Below, one piece after another: positions 20,690-32,084 of a stretch of 64,000 nucleotides of DNA. The position numbers were made by a program, and so were the translations under genes. Numbering within the stretch: position 1 is the first letter of the stretch; every line of letters begins with the position of its first letter. Origin of the DNA: Atherix ibis (taxonomy: Eukaryota; Arthropoda; Insecta; Diptera; Athericidae); NCBI GenBank assembly GCA_958298945.1, contig OY282609.1, positions 13,188,326-13,252,325 on the forward strand, given 5' to 3'. Below the pieces are notes generated by a model that was not told the origin of the DNA, did no database searches, and saw nothing but the letters and a program-made list of their open reading frames with translations.

Positions 20690-23400
20690 TCATTGAAAAT
20701 TTAACGGTAAATTTCAACTGAAAATTTCAACTGAAAATTTTTATTGGAAATTTTTACTGAACATTTTTACTGAACATTTTTACTGATCATTTTTACTGAT
20801 CATTTTTACTGATCATTTTTACTGAAAATTTTTACTGAAATTTTTTTTTAAAATTTTTACTGAAAATTTCTACTGAAAATTTTTATTCAAAATTTCTACT
20901 GAAAATTTTTATTGAAAATTTTTACTGAAAATTTTTATTGAAAATTTTTACTGAACATTTTTACTGAACATTTTTACTGAACATTTTTACTGCAAATTTT
21001 TACTGCAAATTTTTACTGAAAATGTTTACTGAAAATGTTTACTGAAAATGTTTACTGAAAATGTTTACTGAAAATGTTTACTGAAAATTTTTACTGAAAA
21101 TTTTTACTGAAAATTTTTACTGAAAATTTTTACTGAAAATTTTTACTGAAAATTTTTACTGAAAATTTTTACTGAAAGTTTTAACTGAAAATTTTTACTG
21201 AAAATTTTTACTGAAAATTTTTACTGAAAGTTTTAACTGAAAATTTTTACTGAAAATTTTTACTGAAAATTTTTACTGAAAATTTTTACTGAAAATTTTT
21301 ACTGAAAATTTTTACTGAAAATTTTTACTGAAAATTTTTACTGAAACTTTTTACTGAAACTTTTTACTGAAAATTTTTACTGAAAATTTTTACTGAAAAT
21401 TTTTACTGAAAATTTTTACTGAAAATTTTTACTGAAAATTTTTACTGAAAATGTTTACTGAAAATGTTTACAGAAAATTTTTACTGAAAATTTTTACTGA
21501 ATATTTTGACTGAAAATTTTTACTGCAAATTTTTAAAGAAAATTTTTACTGAATATTTTTACTGCAAATTTTTACTGCAAATTTTTAAAGAAAATTTTTA
21601 CTGAAAATTTTTACTGAGAATTTTTACTGAACATTTTTACTGAACATTTTTACTGAACATTATTACTGAACATTTTTAGTGAAAATGTTTACTGAAAATG
21701 TTTACTGAAAATGTTTACTGAAAATGTTTACTGAAAATGTTTACTGAAAATGTTTACTGAAAATGTTTACTGAAAATTTTAACTGAAAATGTTTACTGAA
21801 AATTTTTACTGAAAATTTTTACTGAAAATTTTTACTGAAAATTTTTACTGAAAATTTTTACTGAAAATTTTTACTGAAAATTTTTACTGAAAATTTTTAC
21901 TGAAAATTTTTACTGAACATTTTTACTGAAAATTTTTACTGAATATTTTGACTGAACATTTTTAGTGAAAATTTTTAGTGAAAATTTTTAGTGAGAATGT
22001 TTACTGAAAATGTTTACTGAAAATGTTTACTGAAAATGTTTACTGAAAATTTTAACTGAAAATGTTTACTGAAAATTTTTACTGAAAATTTTTACTGAAA
22101 ATTTTTACTGAAAATTTTTACTGAACATTTTTACTGAACATTTTTACTGAACATTATTACTGAACATTTTTAGTGAAAATTTTTAGTGAAAATTTTTAGT
22201 GAGAATGTTTACTGAAAATGTTTACTGAAAATGTTTACTGAAAATGTTTACTGAAAATGTTTACTGAAAATTTTTACTGAAAATGTTTACTGAAAATGTT
22301 TACTGAAAATGTTTACTGAAAATGTTTTCTGAAAATTTTAACTGAAAATTTTTACTGAAAATTTTTACTGAAAATTTTTACTGAACACTTTTACTGAAAA
22401 TTTTTAGTGAAAATTTTTAGTGAAAATGTTTACTGAAAATATTTACTGAAAATGTTTACTGAAAATGTTTACTGAAAATGTTTACTAAAAATTTGAACTG
22501 AAAATTTTTACTGAAAATTTTTACTGAAAATTTTTACTGAAAATTTTTACTGAAAATTTTTACTGAAAATTTTTACTGAACACTTTTACTGAAAATTTTT
22601 AGTGAAAATTTTTAGTGAAAATGTTTACTGAAAATGTTTACTGAAAATGTTTACTGAAAATGTTTACTGAAAATGTTTACTGAAAATGTTTACTGAAAAT
22701 TTTAACTGAAAATTTTTACTGAAAATTTTTACTGAACATTTTTCCTGAATATTTTTCCTGAACATTTTTATTGAACATTTTTACTGAAAATGTTTACTGA
22801 AAATTTTTACTGAAAATTTTTACTGAATATTTTTACTGAAAATTTTTATTGCAAATTTTTAAAGAAAATTTTTACTGAAAATTTTTACTGAAATGTTTTA
22901 CTGGACATTTTTACTGAACATTTTTACTGAAACGGGTTACTGAAAATTTTTACTGAAAATTTTTACTGAAAATTTTTACTGAAAATTTTTACTGAAATGT
23001 TTTATTGAACATTTTTATTGAAAATTTTTACTGAAAATTTTTACTGAAAATGTTTACTGAAAATTTTTACTGAAAATTTTTACTGAATATTTTTACTGAA
23101 CATTTTTACTGAACATTTTTACTGAAAATTTTTACTGAAAACTAAACATTTTTTATTTAAAAAAAAAAAAAAAAATTTTACTGAAAACAACATTTTTACT
23201 GAACATTTTTACTGAACATTTTTACTGAACATTTTTACTGAACATTTTTACTGAACATTTTTACTGAACATTTTTACTGAACATTTTTACTGAACTTTTG
23301 TACAGAAAATTTTTACTCAATATTTTTAGTGAAATTTTTTACTGAAATTGTTTACTGAAAATTTTTACTGCTATTGTTTACTGACAATTTTTACTGAAAA
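20690..23400. repeat. 13-bp minisatellite array 2 with higher-order blocks
   Basis: About 200 tandem units derive from GAAAATTTTTACT, the same basic unit as array 1. Common variants are GAAAATGTTTACT, GAACATTTTTACT and GAAAATTTTTAGT. Variant blocks recur in phase. The GTGAGAATGT junction at 21991 recurs at 22199 (208 bp, 16 units). GAACACTTTTACT at 22383 recurs at 22578 (195 bp, 15 units). GAACATTATTACT at 21655 recurs at 22149 (494 bp, 38 units). A poly-A interruption lies at about 23157-23175. Both edges are degenerate. Confidence 0.95.
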
Positions 23401-25726
23401 TATGAAATATTTCATTAAGTTTTTAATTCAGATAAAGTTTTTTAAGGCAATTTTTTCTATCTTTGATAAACTTTAATATAATTTATAAAATTAAAAATAA
23501 AATATGCAAAAACAACTGAAATTGTGTAGAAAAGTTTGGGGAAAATCTCCTTTTACTATTTCTGTTTTTATTTAAAAGTATTTGTACTTTCCAAAATTCA
23601 AGTAAAATTTTTTGGAAATTATTAATACTTGGAAGAAAATCTTTTTTTTTACTAAAAATTATTCAATTTTTTGTAAAGTGTCCTTTTTAGTTAAATTGCC
23701 ATTTTCTATTTTAATAAATTCTGAATTTTAAGAAAACTCTTAAAATGCAATTAATATTAACAAACCTCAAAAACTCTATAGAATAATAAAAATTCTCCAA
23801 TAAAATTACTGAATTCAAATGTATTGTTCCGCTTTAATTTTCAATACGTTTAATCTATAAAAGCTTATTAATTTAGCTTGAGACGAACGAATATGTCAAT
23901 GCCTTTCTATCGCCTATTATTATCACTTTGTTGCACAATTCCATTAATAGCAATGTATTGGATATCAAAGCCACTAACAAAGCTAAAATGCGAGTACAAA
24001 CAGAAAGATAAACAGTAATGTATGGAAGAATGGGGGTTAAATCAAGTAAGGTGGCAATTGGGGTTGGATTGAATGGAAAAAAAATAAAAAAAATTACATA
24101 ATAAAATACAATAAAATAAATTGAAATGAAAATAAAACAAAATAATACTGAGATAACTTTGCAAAAGTGATAATCAAAGAGAAGAAATTCGGAGTATGAT
24201 ATCAATAAGAGAAGGTAATTATTGGTAGATACGCTATCCATTACAATAAGTTATGTCTACAGCAACGAGTCATGTATAGCACAGAAGAATTGTTTGAATA
24301 AAGCTTCCTTAAAGGTATGAATCTACTTTTGTACCTACGTGTATTTATGTGCACACACACTCGAACGTACCAGTATCTGTATATGAGAGTATCGAAGATG
24401 TAAGAAGCGATGATTTCCAGAATGGATGGAATGAGAGCGAAACATAAAGGACAATGTGTCCTACGTATCTCAATATGCTCAATGCTCCTGATTCTAAGGT
24501 ATTCTTTATGTGCATCATTATATATAATGTACGATTAAGGTGAAGCAAATAACAATAAAACAAGTGATGTATACAACGCATATCGACGTAGATACACTGC
24601 AATATTAATACGTTCTTGCCAGACTAGATGTGTGGATGTGAAGCCAATTTTTCGTTCGAAATGTTCACATCAAATTGCCGAGAATTGTGTTTTCGATAGG
24701 TTTGGGAATGGCGTGCCATAAATAAATACATGCATGATGAATAACAAAACAACGGAACCGGTGTGGATATTTTATGGTCCTAGTGCCTAATCATTGTGCA
24801 ACGTAGGCTCTTTTGCTCTTCCCGTCAATTAGGAATGGCAACATATTCTGCAGGATCTATTGTTAGGAAGAAAGCCGATTGATTCCAACCAGGAGAATAT
24901 ATTCACTGATCCGTATATGAATACCGATTGCACGGATAAACCTCAAGGGAAGAACAGATATTTACATTTCAATATGAATTATAATAGCTGGCAGCAATAT
25001 AAGCTAGCTCCGAATATCTTACAAAACTTTTTTCTCTGTAAAAATTACAAAACTTATACATACACATATACGAGTATTTTATGGACAAACGCTAACTAAC
25101 ACCTATAGTCGAATGAGATTTCATTTTTATTACATGTTCATATACGTACACATATGTATGGATAATGAGAAAAAAGCTTTCAATCCTCCTAATGAGACTT
25201 GATTGACAACTTGTCCCAGTGAGTATATCACCCACTCATACCCACAGAGACATGTACATGTCCTTTTCGGATACGATTTTCTCTTTTAGAAACTTTTTTT
25301 TTCCAGCTTACCTTATTTTACTCCGTCACGCATACGATTTCCTAAACTTAATTTAATATCTTGCAATAGTAATAATTGGATTAGTTTCTATTTTATTCCA
25401 TGACAAAACTACAACTTAACAGTGTCCATGCAGAAAAAAAATATTTGTTTTTTTTTCGGTCTTAAAAGGCTATAGTATAAAAACAAACAAAAAAATGACA
25501 TATTATAAGAAGAGACAATTTTTCGATTGTAAATTACAATCTGGAATTTTATTAGTTTTTTTCTTTTTGAATAAAAAAAATGCTTAAAATATTATTGAAG
25601 TTTTCGGTTGTAAAATATTATCTGGAATTTTGTATATACTTTTAATTATTAAAACTTGAAAGTATAAATACTTTCAGTAAAAATAGAGTTTTGAGTGATA
25701 TTTTTATGAATTTGTTCAGATGATTA
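23401..25726. other. AT-rich spacer, no gene recognised
   Basis: Positions 23421-23467 resemble 20613-20666 and close the direct repeat around array 2. The segment 24240-25260 is less A/T-biased, with short open frames (24345-24602 on the minus strand, 24860-25099 on the plus strand) that show no known domain. Confidence 0.55.
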
Positions 25727-25728
25727 TA

Positions 25729-26230
25729 TGAGAGTAGTATGATAAGTCAGTGATAAATTAGACAAGAAATCAATTGATTCAAAAAAAAATGTATTTCTTC
25801 TTTAACATAGTCTCCTTTTAGCATGATATTCTATGTATAAAGATATTCCAATTTCTTTATGCCATTCGTGTAGCACAATTTGTCAAACACTGCAATATAG
25901 GCAACCATTTTTGGCCATTCCTTCATGTATGAAAATAGGAATAAGTTGCAAGGAGTCAAATCTAAGAAATACGCTGGATAGAGAATTAATTCCTAATGCA
26001 ATTATGCTTATTTTGCTGTTGCAATTGTCGATTAATTTTCACTTTTTTAATTATAATAAAAATTATGATAACATAAAATATTTCTGCTTTCAATGGCTAT
26101 CAAAAACTAAACTAATAAACAAATATTTATATGGCATCTTCTTAAGAATGTCAGATGATAAAAAAAATATTATTCTGCTATAATTAGCTACATTTCTTGC
26201 ATTTATCACTGACTTATCATATTATTCTCT
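25729..26230 (-). mobile_element. Mariner family C relic, copy C2
   Basis: The left end GAGAGTAGTATGATAAGTCA (from 25730) and the reverse complement of the right end, GAGAATAATATGATAAGTCA, both continue into GTGATAAAT. They form inverted repeats of about 30 bp with few mismatches. TA flanks lie at 25727-25728 and 26231-26232. At 502 bp this is a deletion derivative approaching MITE size, and it shares its termini with copy C1. Confidence 0.85.
25800..26010 (-). pseudogene. Mariner family C transposase C-terminal relic
   Basis: Reading leftwards from about 26000, the frame gives YPAYFLDLTPCNLFLF, the mariner motif around the third catalytic residue (normally YSPDLAPCDFFLF), with asparagine replacing the aspartate. 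It continues through an open stretch to TNGIKKLEYLYI, the usual C-terminal tail, and stops soon after. The N-terminal domain and the first two catalytic sites are deleted. The stretch is open for about 60 codons although clearly dead. Confidence 0.75.
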
Positions 26231-26232
26231 TA

Positions 26233-27131
26233 AGAATACCTTCAGACAAAAATAAGAAAAAAAACTAATTTTTTGAATGCAAATTAGCATTTTTTTTTTA
26301 GTTTGAATTTTTTATCCTCAAAAATGATATGGAATTAATTAAATGGAATACAGTTTTGAGATATACAATATTTTTTTAGAGGAAAAAAAAATTATAAACA
26401 ATAAGAATGTAATAAAAAATCATCTCATAAATTATTATTAATATACTGTACATCTGAATATGCAAACTATTTTAATCTGAAATTGCAAATAAAATGAAAT
26501 ACAAAATATTTAGTTGAATGTGCGAAAAAAATAGATAGTATAAAAAGGATGGATTTAATCGTTTTTGAAATCGCTTTAAGCATGGGTAAAATTTCAAAAT
26601 ATTGAAACAAAAGCTTTAGTTTATCCATTTTTCATACATGTGGGTGCGTTGTTACGAGCAATTTCTATATTCTGGCATCAGTCTGTATAAAAGCTGCAAC
26701 ACATAATTAAATTTCCTGCCATGCAATCTGAACATCCTGAAGCAGGTGGGTTTTTTTGCTAATAAATGCAATGGTGCTTCAGCAACGGTAGCCGGGAAAA
26801 TTAATGTAATAGTATGAGCGATTGAGTATTATAACGAAAACAATGCAACGAAATGCAAATGTAAATTCTAAAAAGGATTGTATCCATAAATGTAATTTTA
26901 GATGGACGAAACTATTATTAAATGGAACTATCTTTATGCTAGTATATAGACAGACAGTAGATGTACTATTATTAGTATTATTATTATTATTATTAAATTG
27001 GAAACTGTCAGCATTAAAATGTTATTTATTGTATCTATTTAAACGTTTCTGCTTATATATCATAAACTGTATATAAAGTTTCATAAAAGTATAGTTTTTT
27101 TTTGTTTTTGTTAAATCACTAATACTATATA
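26233..27131. other. AT-rich spacer, no gene recognised
   Basis: A TTA/ATT-rich microsatellite-like stretch lies near 26965-26997. No supported gene. Confidence 0.6.
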
Positions 27132-27133
27132 TA

Positions 27134-28321
27134 CCAAGTATATAAGCTTAAATTCGCTGTTTTTTAACCAAAAAAAAAACATGTTTTCTTCATTGAAAAC
27201 AAAAACAAACTTATTCAAAGTACTTGCCATCGCTAGCTACATATTTTTTCCATCTCTCGGGCAATTTTTGGATACCACGCCAACAAAATTCCTTCTCTTT
27301 CGAGGCAAACCACTCATCAAGCCATTTTCGGACGTCTTGTGGCCCATCGACGAAAACAGGTGGTAGTCGGAAGGGGCCAGGTGTGGTGAATAAGCGGGGT
27401 GGGGTAGCACCTCCCAGTTGAATGTCTCCAAGAGTTTCGGACCATTTTTGACGTGTGCGATGGTGCGTTGTCTTTGAGGAAAATAAGCTTGTCATGTCTT
27501 TGTTGATAATCCTACCTTTTTTCACGTAGAGAACAGTGCAATTTGATCAGTTGTTTGTGGTAGCGATGGGCATTGACACTTTCACCAGGTTTCAACATCT
27601 CATAGTAGACGATACCATGCTGATCTCACCAAACACACATCATTTGCTCTTGGGGAAGATGTTGATGGTTGGTCGGGATCAACCCACAATTTCTTGCGTT
27701 TAGGATTTTCGAAATATATCCACTTTTCATCGCCTATCACGATATCTGGCGAGCAAGATTTCGCATGTGTTTTGGCGTCCATCAATCTATCTATAGTCAA
27801 ATTCATGCGGCACCTATTTACCCATTTTTTAATCTTCCCCATGGCACGCAGATGCATGGAAATGGCTGGTTGAGTAACACCCAATTGCTCCGCGAGCATT
27901 TTTTCAGATTGGGTATCGTCTTTATCCAAAATAGCCTGCAATTGATGATCCTCAACCTTCCTAGGCCGATTTTCACGCTTCTTGTCCCACAAGTCAAAAT
28001 TGCCGTCCTTGAATCGACGAAACCAATCTTGGCACGTTGTTTCCGATAAAGTACTGTCATCATAGGCCTCCATAAGCATTCGATGCGATTCGGAAGCCGA
28101 TTTCTTCAAATTAAAGCAGAAAAGCGCAGCTTCCCGCATATTCTCTTTTTCTGGCACAAAACTAGACATGATTACCAAAGGAAAAATGTATGTTGTTGTA
28201 CGAAATTGCTAACAATGTGCATTGATTAATGTTGACAGATGTCAAAATCATAAAAAAAAACTATGGCGTGCCCATACGCTCACTCACGCCATCTATGACC
28301 AAACAGCGAATATACACCTGG
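27134..28321 (-). mobile_element. Mos1-like mariner (family E), copy E1
   Basis: The left end, after TA at 27132-27133, reads CCAAGTATATAAGCTTAAAT and the right end ends in TATACACCTGG. Compared with copy E2 and with the known mauritiana/Mos1 terminus style (CCAGGTGTACAAGT), these are decayed inverted repeats, and the right one has lost about 8 internal bases. The right target dinucleotide is CA rather than TA, consistent with age. The 1188-bp body carries a broken transposase on the minus strand. Confidence 0.87.
27211..28169 (-). pseudogene. Mos1-like (mauritiana subfamily) transposase, broken
   Basis: The first open stretch begins MSSFVPEKENMREAALFC (28169) and runs through the helix-turn-helix regions TTCQDWFRRFKDGNFDLWD and AEQLGVTQPAISMHLRAMG to the first catalytic site, VIGDEKWIYFENPKRKK. 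The frame is then lost near 27620. Downstream pieces show KDNAPSH-type sequence in another frame, HPAYSPHLAPSDYHLF (third aspartate kept, with the adjacent SPD changed to SPH), and the C-terminus KWLDEWFASKEKEFCWRGI ending ASDGKYFE. A deletion between the third aspartate and this tail removes part of the domain. Motif similarity to Drosophila Mos1 is strong from family knowledge. The copy is non-functional. Confidence 0.9.
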
Positions 28322-28323
28322 CA

Positions 28324-29404
28324 TTCTTGGAGGATAAAAAATGAAAGTTTATGCATCACTGACATTAATCAGATTTTTATAGTATAGGAATCTGAATGAT
28401 TATACAGTAAATTAATCATATTGAAAATTCAAAAATTTTACAAAATAATTAGTTATATATTTTAGCCATTTTACATTATTAATTGTTTTAAATATAACTT
28501 TTAGTACATTGTTATATAGATCTTCTAGTACTTTGATGACTCAAGATTCGAACAAAATTTTCCTTTTTTTTGGGGGGGTTGGGGGGGTTTTTATGTTACA
28601 GTTAATTCCGAACTCTTTTATTTAGATAATTTTTTATCTCTAGAGCAATGAAAAACCAACATCCGTCAAGTAATGACTGAGACCAGAAAGTAGTATTATT
28701 ATTAAAATAATACATTTATTTATTAAAAATATAATGAAAAAAAAAAATATCAAGATTTTGGATTTAAATTACATTTCATTTTACTTTACTTTTCAAATTA
28801 TAAATTGGGTAGTCTTTAATAATATGATCACCAAAAAAATCACATTATAAGAATTTGGAGAATTTTTTTATTTTAAATTAAAAATAACTGAAATAAAAAA
28901 TTAATAAAATTCCATATTGTAAGAGTTTATAAAATTCACAAATTAAATTTATTTAAAAAATATCTATCACAACAACTGCTTCTGCATAAGGATATGAACA
29001 TATAACGTTTTGATCCAAATATTTATATCTGCCATTTACATACAATCAGTACTCATTTAGAATATATTTTTTTTAACGTACTAATTCGTATTATTTACAA
29101 TAAAAAAATCAATTTGCTGAAAACTAAATAATGTTCTACTTTAAAAATCCTTGAAACAAATATGAATTGGGTTTTTGATAAGTACTACTTCAAACTAGAA
29201 TAAAAATAAAAATTTCATAAAATTAAACTTCTCATATTCAACTTTCAAAAAATATATTAAAATTTTTTTTCCTACTGTGTGTTTATAATAATACTTTTAT
29301 CTAAATTTACTATTCGAAATAAACATAAATAGTATTCTGACTATGCTTCTAGAACTACAACATGCTACAAATATAGTAAATGCTGTAAGCACAGTAAAAT
29401 AATG
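28324..29404. other. AT-rich spacer, no gene recognised
   Basis: It includes two seven-base G runs separated by TT (28572-28587), a possible G-quadruplex-forming site. The rest is A/T-rich with no supported gene. Confidence 0.6.
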
Positions 29405-30770
29405 TTTCACCTGGCGAAGTGGGGATTAGAACTTCTGCATTTATACCTTTCAGGCAGAACCTTTACGGTTTGGGCAAATGATTTTTTTTGTCTTTCCACA
29501 TGATAAAAAATGGGATGCCACAAGGATCCTCTCCTTCTACTGTACTTTTTAATACTTGCATCAATTCCCTATCCCAGTTACTTTTCCCACATGAGCATTT
29601 CCTATATGTAGATAATATTTTTATACTAGCGGCTGGAGTAACCCTCTAAGATATCGTAACCCAGGTCGGAGGCACTATTGCCCATTGCCAAAGTGAAAGC
29701 TGGAAGTGAGGAAAATGGCGCATTCATCTCCATGAGAAATCCACCATGTCTCCACGTCTGCTTGAAACGCAAATGCAATGCGAACGTTTCAGCTCTAAGC
29801 CCCGTCTCTAACCATCTCGTAGATTCCATGCAAGTCCTGGGCATTTACATTACCCGTGCAGAAAGATGAAATTTACAGATCAACAAGCCTTTTGTCAATA
29901 TCACTACCGGTTGGTTAAGGTTTTAGTCAGTAGTAAGTGTAAGGTCAGACAGGGTGATGCGATTAGAGTAACTAACCCAAAGCCCATCTCTCTGTATCTT
30001 CATAAAGCCCGAATCAGAATTATTTATAATAATCTTTGGTTCCATAATTATCCCCTCCATAATTTAGTGAATACTATTATAACTACCACCAACTCGGAAA
30101 GAAATTCATCCTCCTTATAGATAATAATTTCATCATTACAGACAAATCCTTATAGTCTCTCCCTCCACTTCCAAACTTTCCTTCAATATCCCGAATATCT
30201 ACGTCCCTAAATAGGTTTAAGATACTTTTACCGACCCGTCTACATACAGTTATTCTCGTGCCGTTATTGAGGTCAGTAGAATCCAAATCCGTGATCTACA
30301 TTGTGAAGTTTTTACGTATAGGGCAGCTCCGTATTATGGGAAGCTATAGGCTATAAATGCGGCTGTTGATATTGTTGTAGGTTATATCAATCAATGCAGT
30401 ATCATCACCCAGCCGCTCTTAACGCTTCTAGCGGCCCATCGAATGATCCAATTCTAAATGACATTCGGCATAGCCTACTCAAAAAAAGGAGTGTTAAGGC
30501 ACTATTAACTAATGGTGAGACATATTGGAGATGCCTCACCCATTAACAGTCTACATAATATCCTTAGAGAAACTAACTATTCCAAACTCGTGCTATCTGC
30601 CAATCCTGTGGCGTTCTACTAACTATTCGACACATTTTGAGCCAATGTCAGCAAACTAAGAATTTCCTTACAAGCAGGGTACCTCCAGTTACGGAGCTCC
30701 TAGATTCAAAAATTTCATTCCCAAGTCTACTTTTTAATCCGATTAAACATGCTCCATAAAATTTAACTAA
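29405..30770 (+). pseudogene. Jockey-like LINE relic L1 (reverse transcriptase to 3' region)
   Basis: The frame starting near 29425 reads LELLHLYLSGRTFTVW, the segment before reverse-transcriptase motif B. MPQGSSPSTVLFNTCIN follows (29515), the normally GVPQGSVLSP-type motif. FLYVDNIFILAAG comes next, where YADD would be expected and the catalytic pair is D-N. Further on, SNHLVDSMQVLGIYI matches the thumb region in another frame. Near 30600, ICQSCGVLLTIRHILSQC gives the C-x2-C...H...C motif common at the end of insect jockey/I-group proteins. Stops and frameshifts are numerous. The element's 5' part is absent and no poly-A tail is clear. Confidence 0.75.
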
Positions 30771-30892
30771 CTCTAATTGTTGCAACGTACTAAAAACAGA
30801 CCAGCTTCGTTTATAGCAAACAATCTTATATAGAATTAAACAAACAACAAATTCACACTAGTACGTTTAGGCCGGATTATGGTCAATTTTTG

Positions 30893-32073
30893 AAAAATTA
30901 TTCAGGTTGGTGCATTGGTCCATACAAGGTCTGTTCAAAAAGTATCACGAATTTTGAATTTCCGCGGGTTACGTATATTCGATTTTTGATTTTTTTCATG
31001 ACGTTATGTTGGTACTCATGTCTCTTTTTCCATGGAAGGTAGCTGCGGCACTATTAGTGTATTGTTTTTGGCCAAAAATTCGCGCACAAGCAACAATGTG
31101 CGAGCAGGGACGTTATCATGGTGCAAAAGCCAATTTTTGTTCTTCAAAAAATCCGGGCGTTTCTGGCGGATTTCTTGGTGCAACTTGCGCATAACTTGCA
31201 GGTAATATTCCTTATTGACCGTTCTACCCTGTGGCAAGAACTTATGATGCACCATGCCCCTTCAATCGAAGAAAACTTTAAGCAAAACCTTCACAATTGA
31301 CCAAACTTGGCGCGCTTTTTTCAGTCTTAGCTCGTGCGGCAGCTTCCATTGGGATGATTGAGCTTTGGTTTTCACGTCATAACCATAAACCCATGATTCG
31401 TCATCAGTTATGAGCCTCTGGAGTAAATTTGGGTTGTCGCGGACGGAGTCCAACAGCTCCTTAGCTATGTTAATGCGATGATGTTTTTGGTCGAAATTGA
31501 GCAATTTTGGTACGAATTTCGCGGCGACCCGTCTCACTCCCAAATTATTGGTAAAACTCGAATGGCACGTCCAATCGATATGTTTAAATCTTCAGAAACT
31601 TCTTCAACGGTGATTCGACGATTGGCCAATACTATTTTTTTCAATTCTTCAATGTTTTCGTCTGTTGTTGATGTGCTCGGGCGTCCGGCACTCTTTTCGT
31701 CGTTCACATCTTCTCGGCCCTCTGAGAATATTTTGTACCACCTATAAACGTTGCTTTGATCCAAGATAGCTTCACCATATACCACAGTCAACATTTGGAA
31801 TGCGTCCGTGCAATTAATTTTGTTTTTCATATAAAATTTTATACAGATTCTCCGATCCCTTTTTTGGAATGGGCAAAAATCGAAGACGAGCCAAAACACG
31901 TGCAAGCAAAGCAGCTGTCAAAAATTAACTGAACATTCAAAATGGCCAAACTTGTCGGCATAAGTGAGAGACATGAGTGCCAATATAACGGCACTTAAAA
32001 TCTAAAATCGAATATACGTAACCCGCGGAAATGCACAAATACGCGATACTTGGAATAATTTTTCAAAAATTGA
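30893..32073 (-). mobile_element. Mariner family B, copy B1, within an outer inverted repeat
   Basis: The family B terminus CAAGGTCTGTTCAAAAAGTA starts at 30925 after TA. Inverted similarity between the two ends covers more than 100 bp, including CCGCGGGTTACGTATATTCG (30963 onward and, inverted, to about 32027). An outer 21-bp block around TCAATTTTTGAAAAATTATT (from 30893) also recurs inverted near 32053-32073, where the terminal 25 or so bases of the right end are missing. The gene is on the minus strand. Confidence 0.78.
31016..31905 (-). pseudogene. Mariner family B transposase, C-terminally deleted and frameshifted
   Basis: Three stretches in different frames make up the gene. 31905-31534 holds the N-terminal domain, readable from RDRRICIKFYMKNK through VYRWYKIFSEGREDVNDE and the helix-turn-helix ITVEEVSEDLNISIGRA. 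31543-31262 holds RRVAAKFVPKLLNFDQKH and the first catalytic site ITDDESWVYGYD. 31255-31016 holds MVHHKFLPQGRTVN and the second catalytic site LLHHDNVPAR. Just before the third aspartate the sequence jumps into the terminal repeat, so about 95 C-terminal residues are lost. The correct start codon is uncertain because leader and coding sequence run together. It is a DD34D-type mariner relic. Confidence 0.88.
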
Positions 32074-32084
32074 GCTAGAACCGA

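Noticed and set aside
12683..23400. CRISPR array
   Set aside because: Units are contiguous 13-mers without unique spacers, and the sequence context is eukaryotic.
23873..24241. 122-codon minus-strand hydrophobic frame
   Set aside because: Hydrophobicity comes from T-rich codons. No conserved pattern, and flanking sequence is noncoding.
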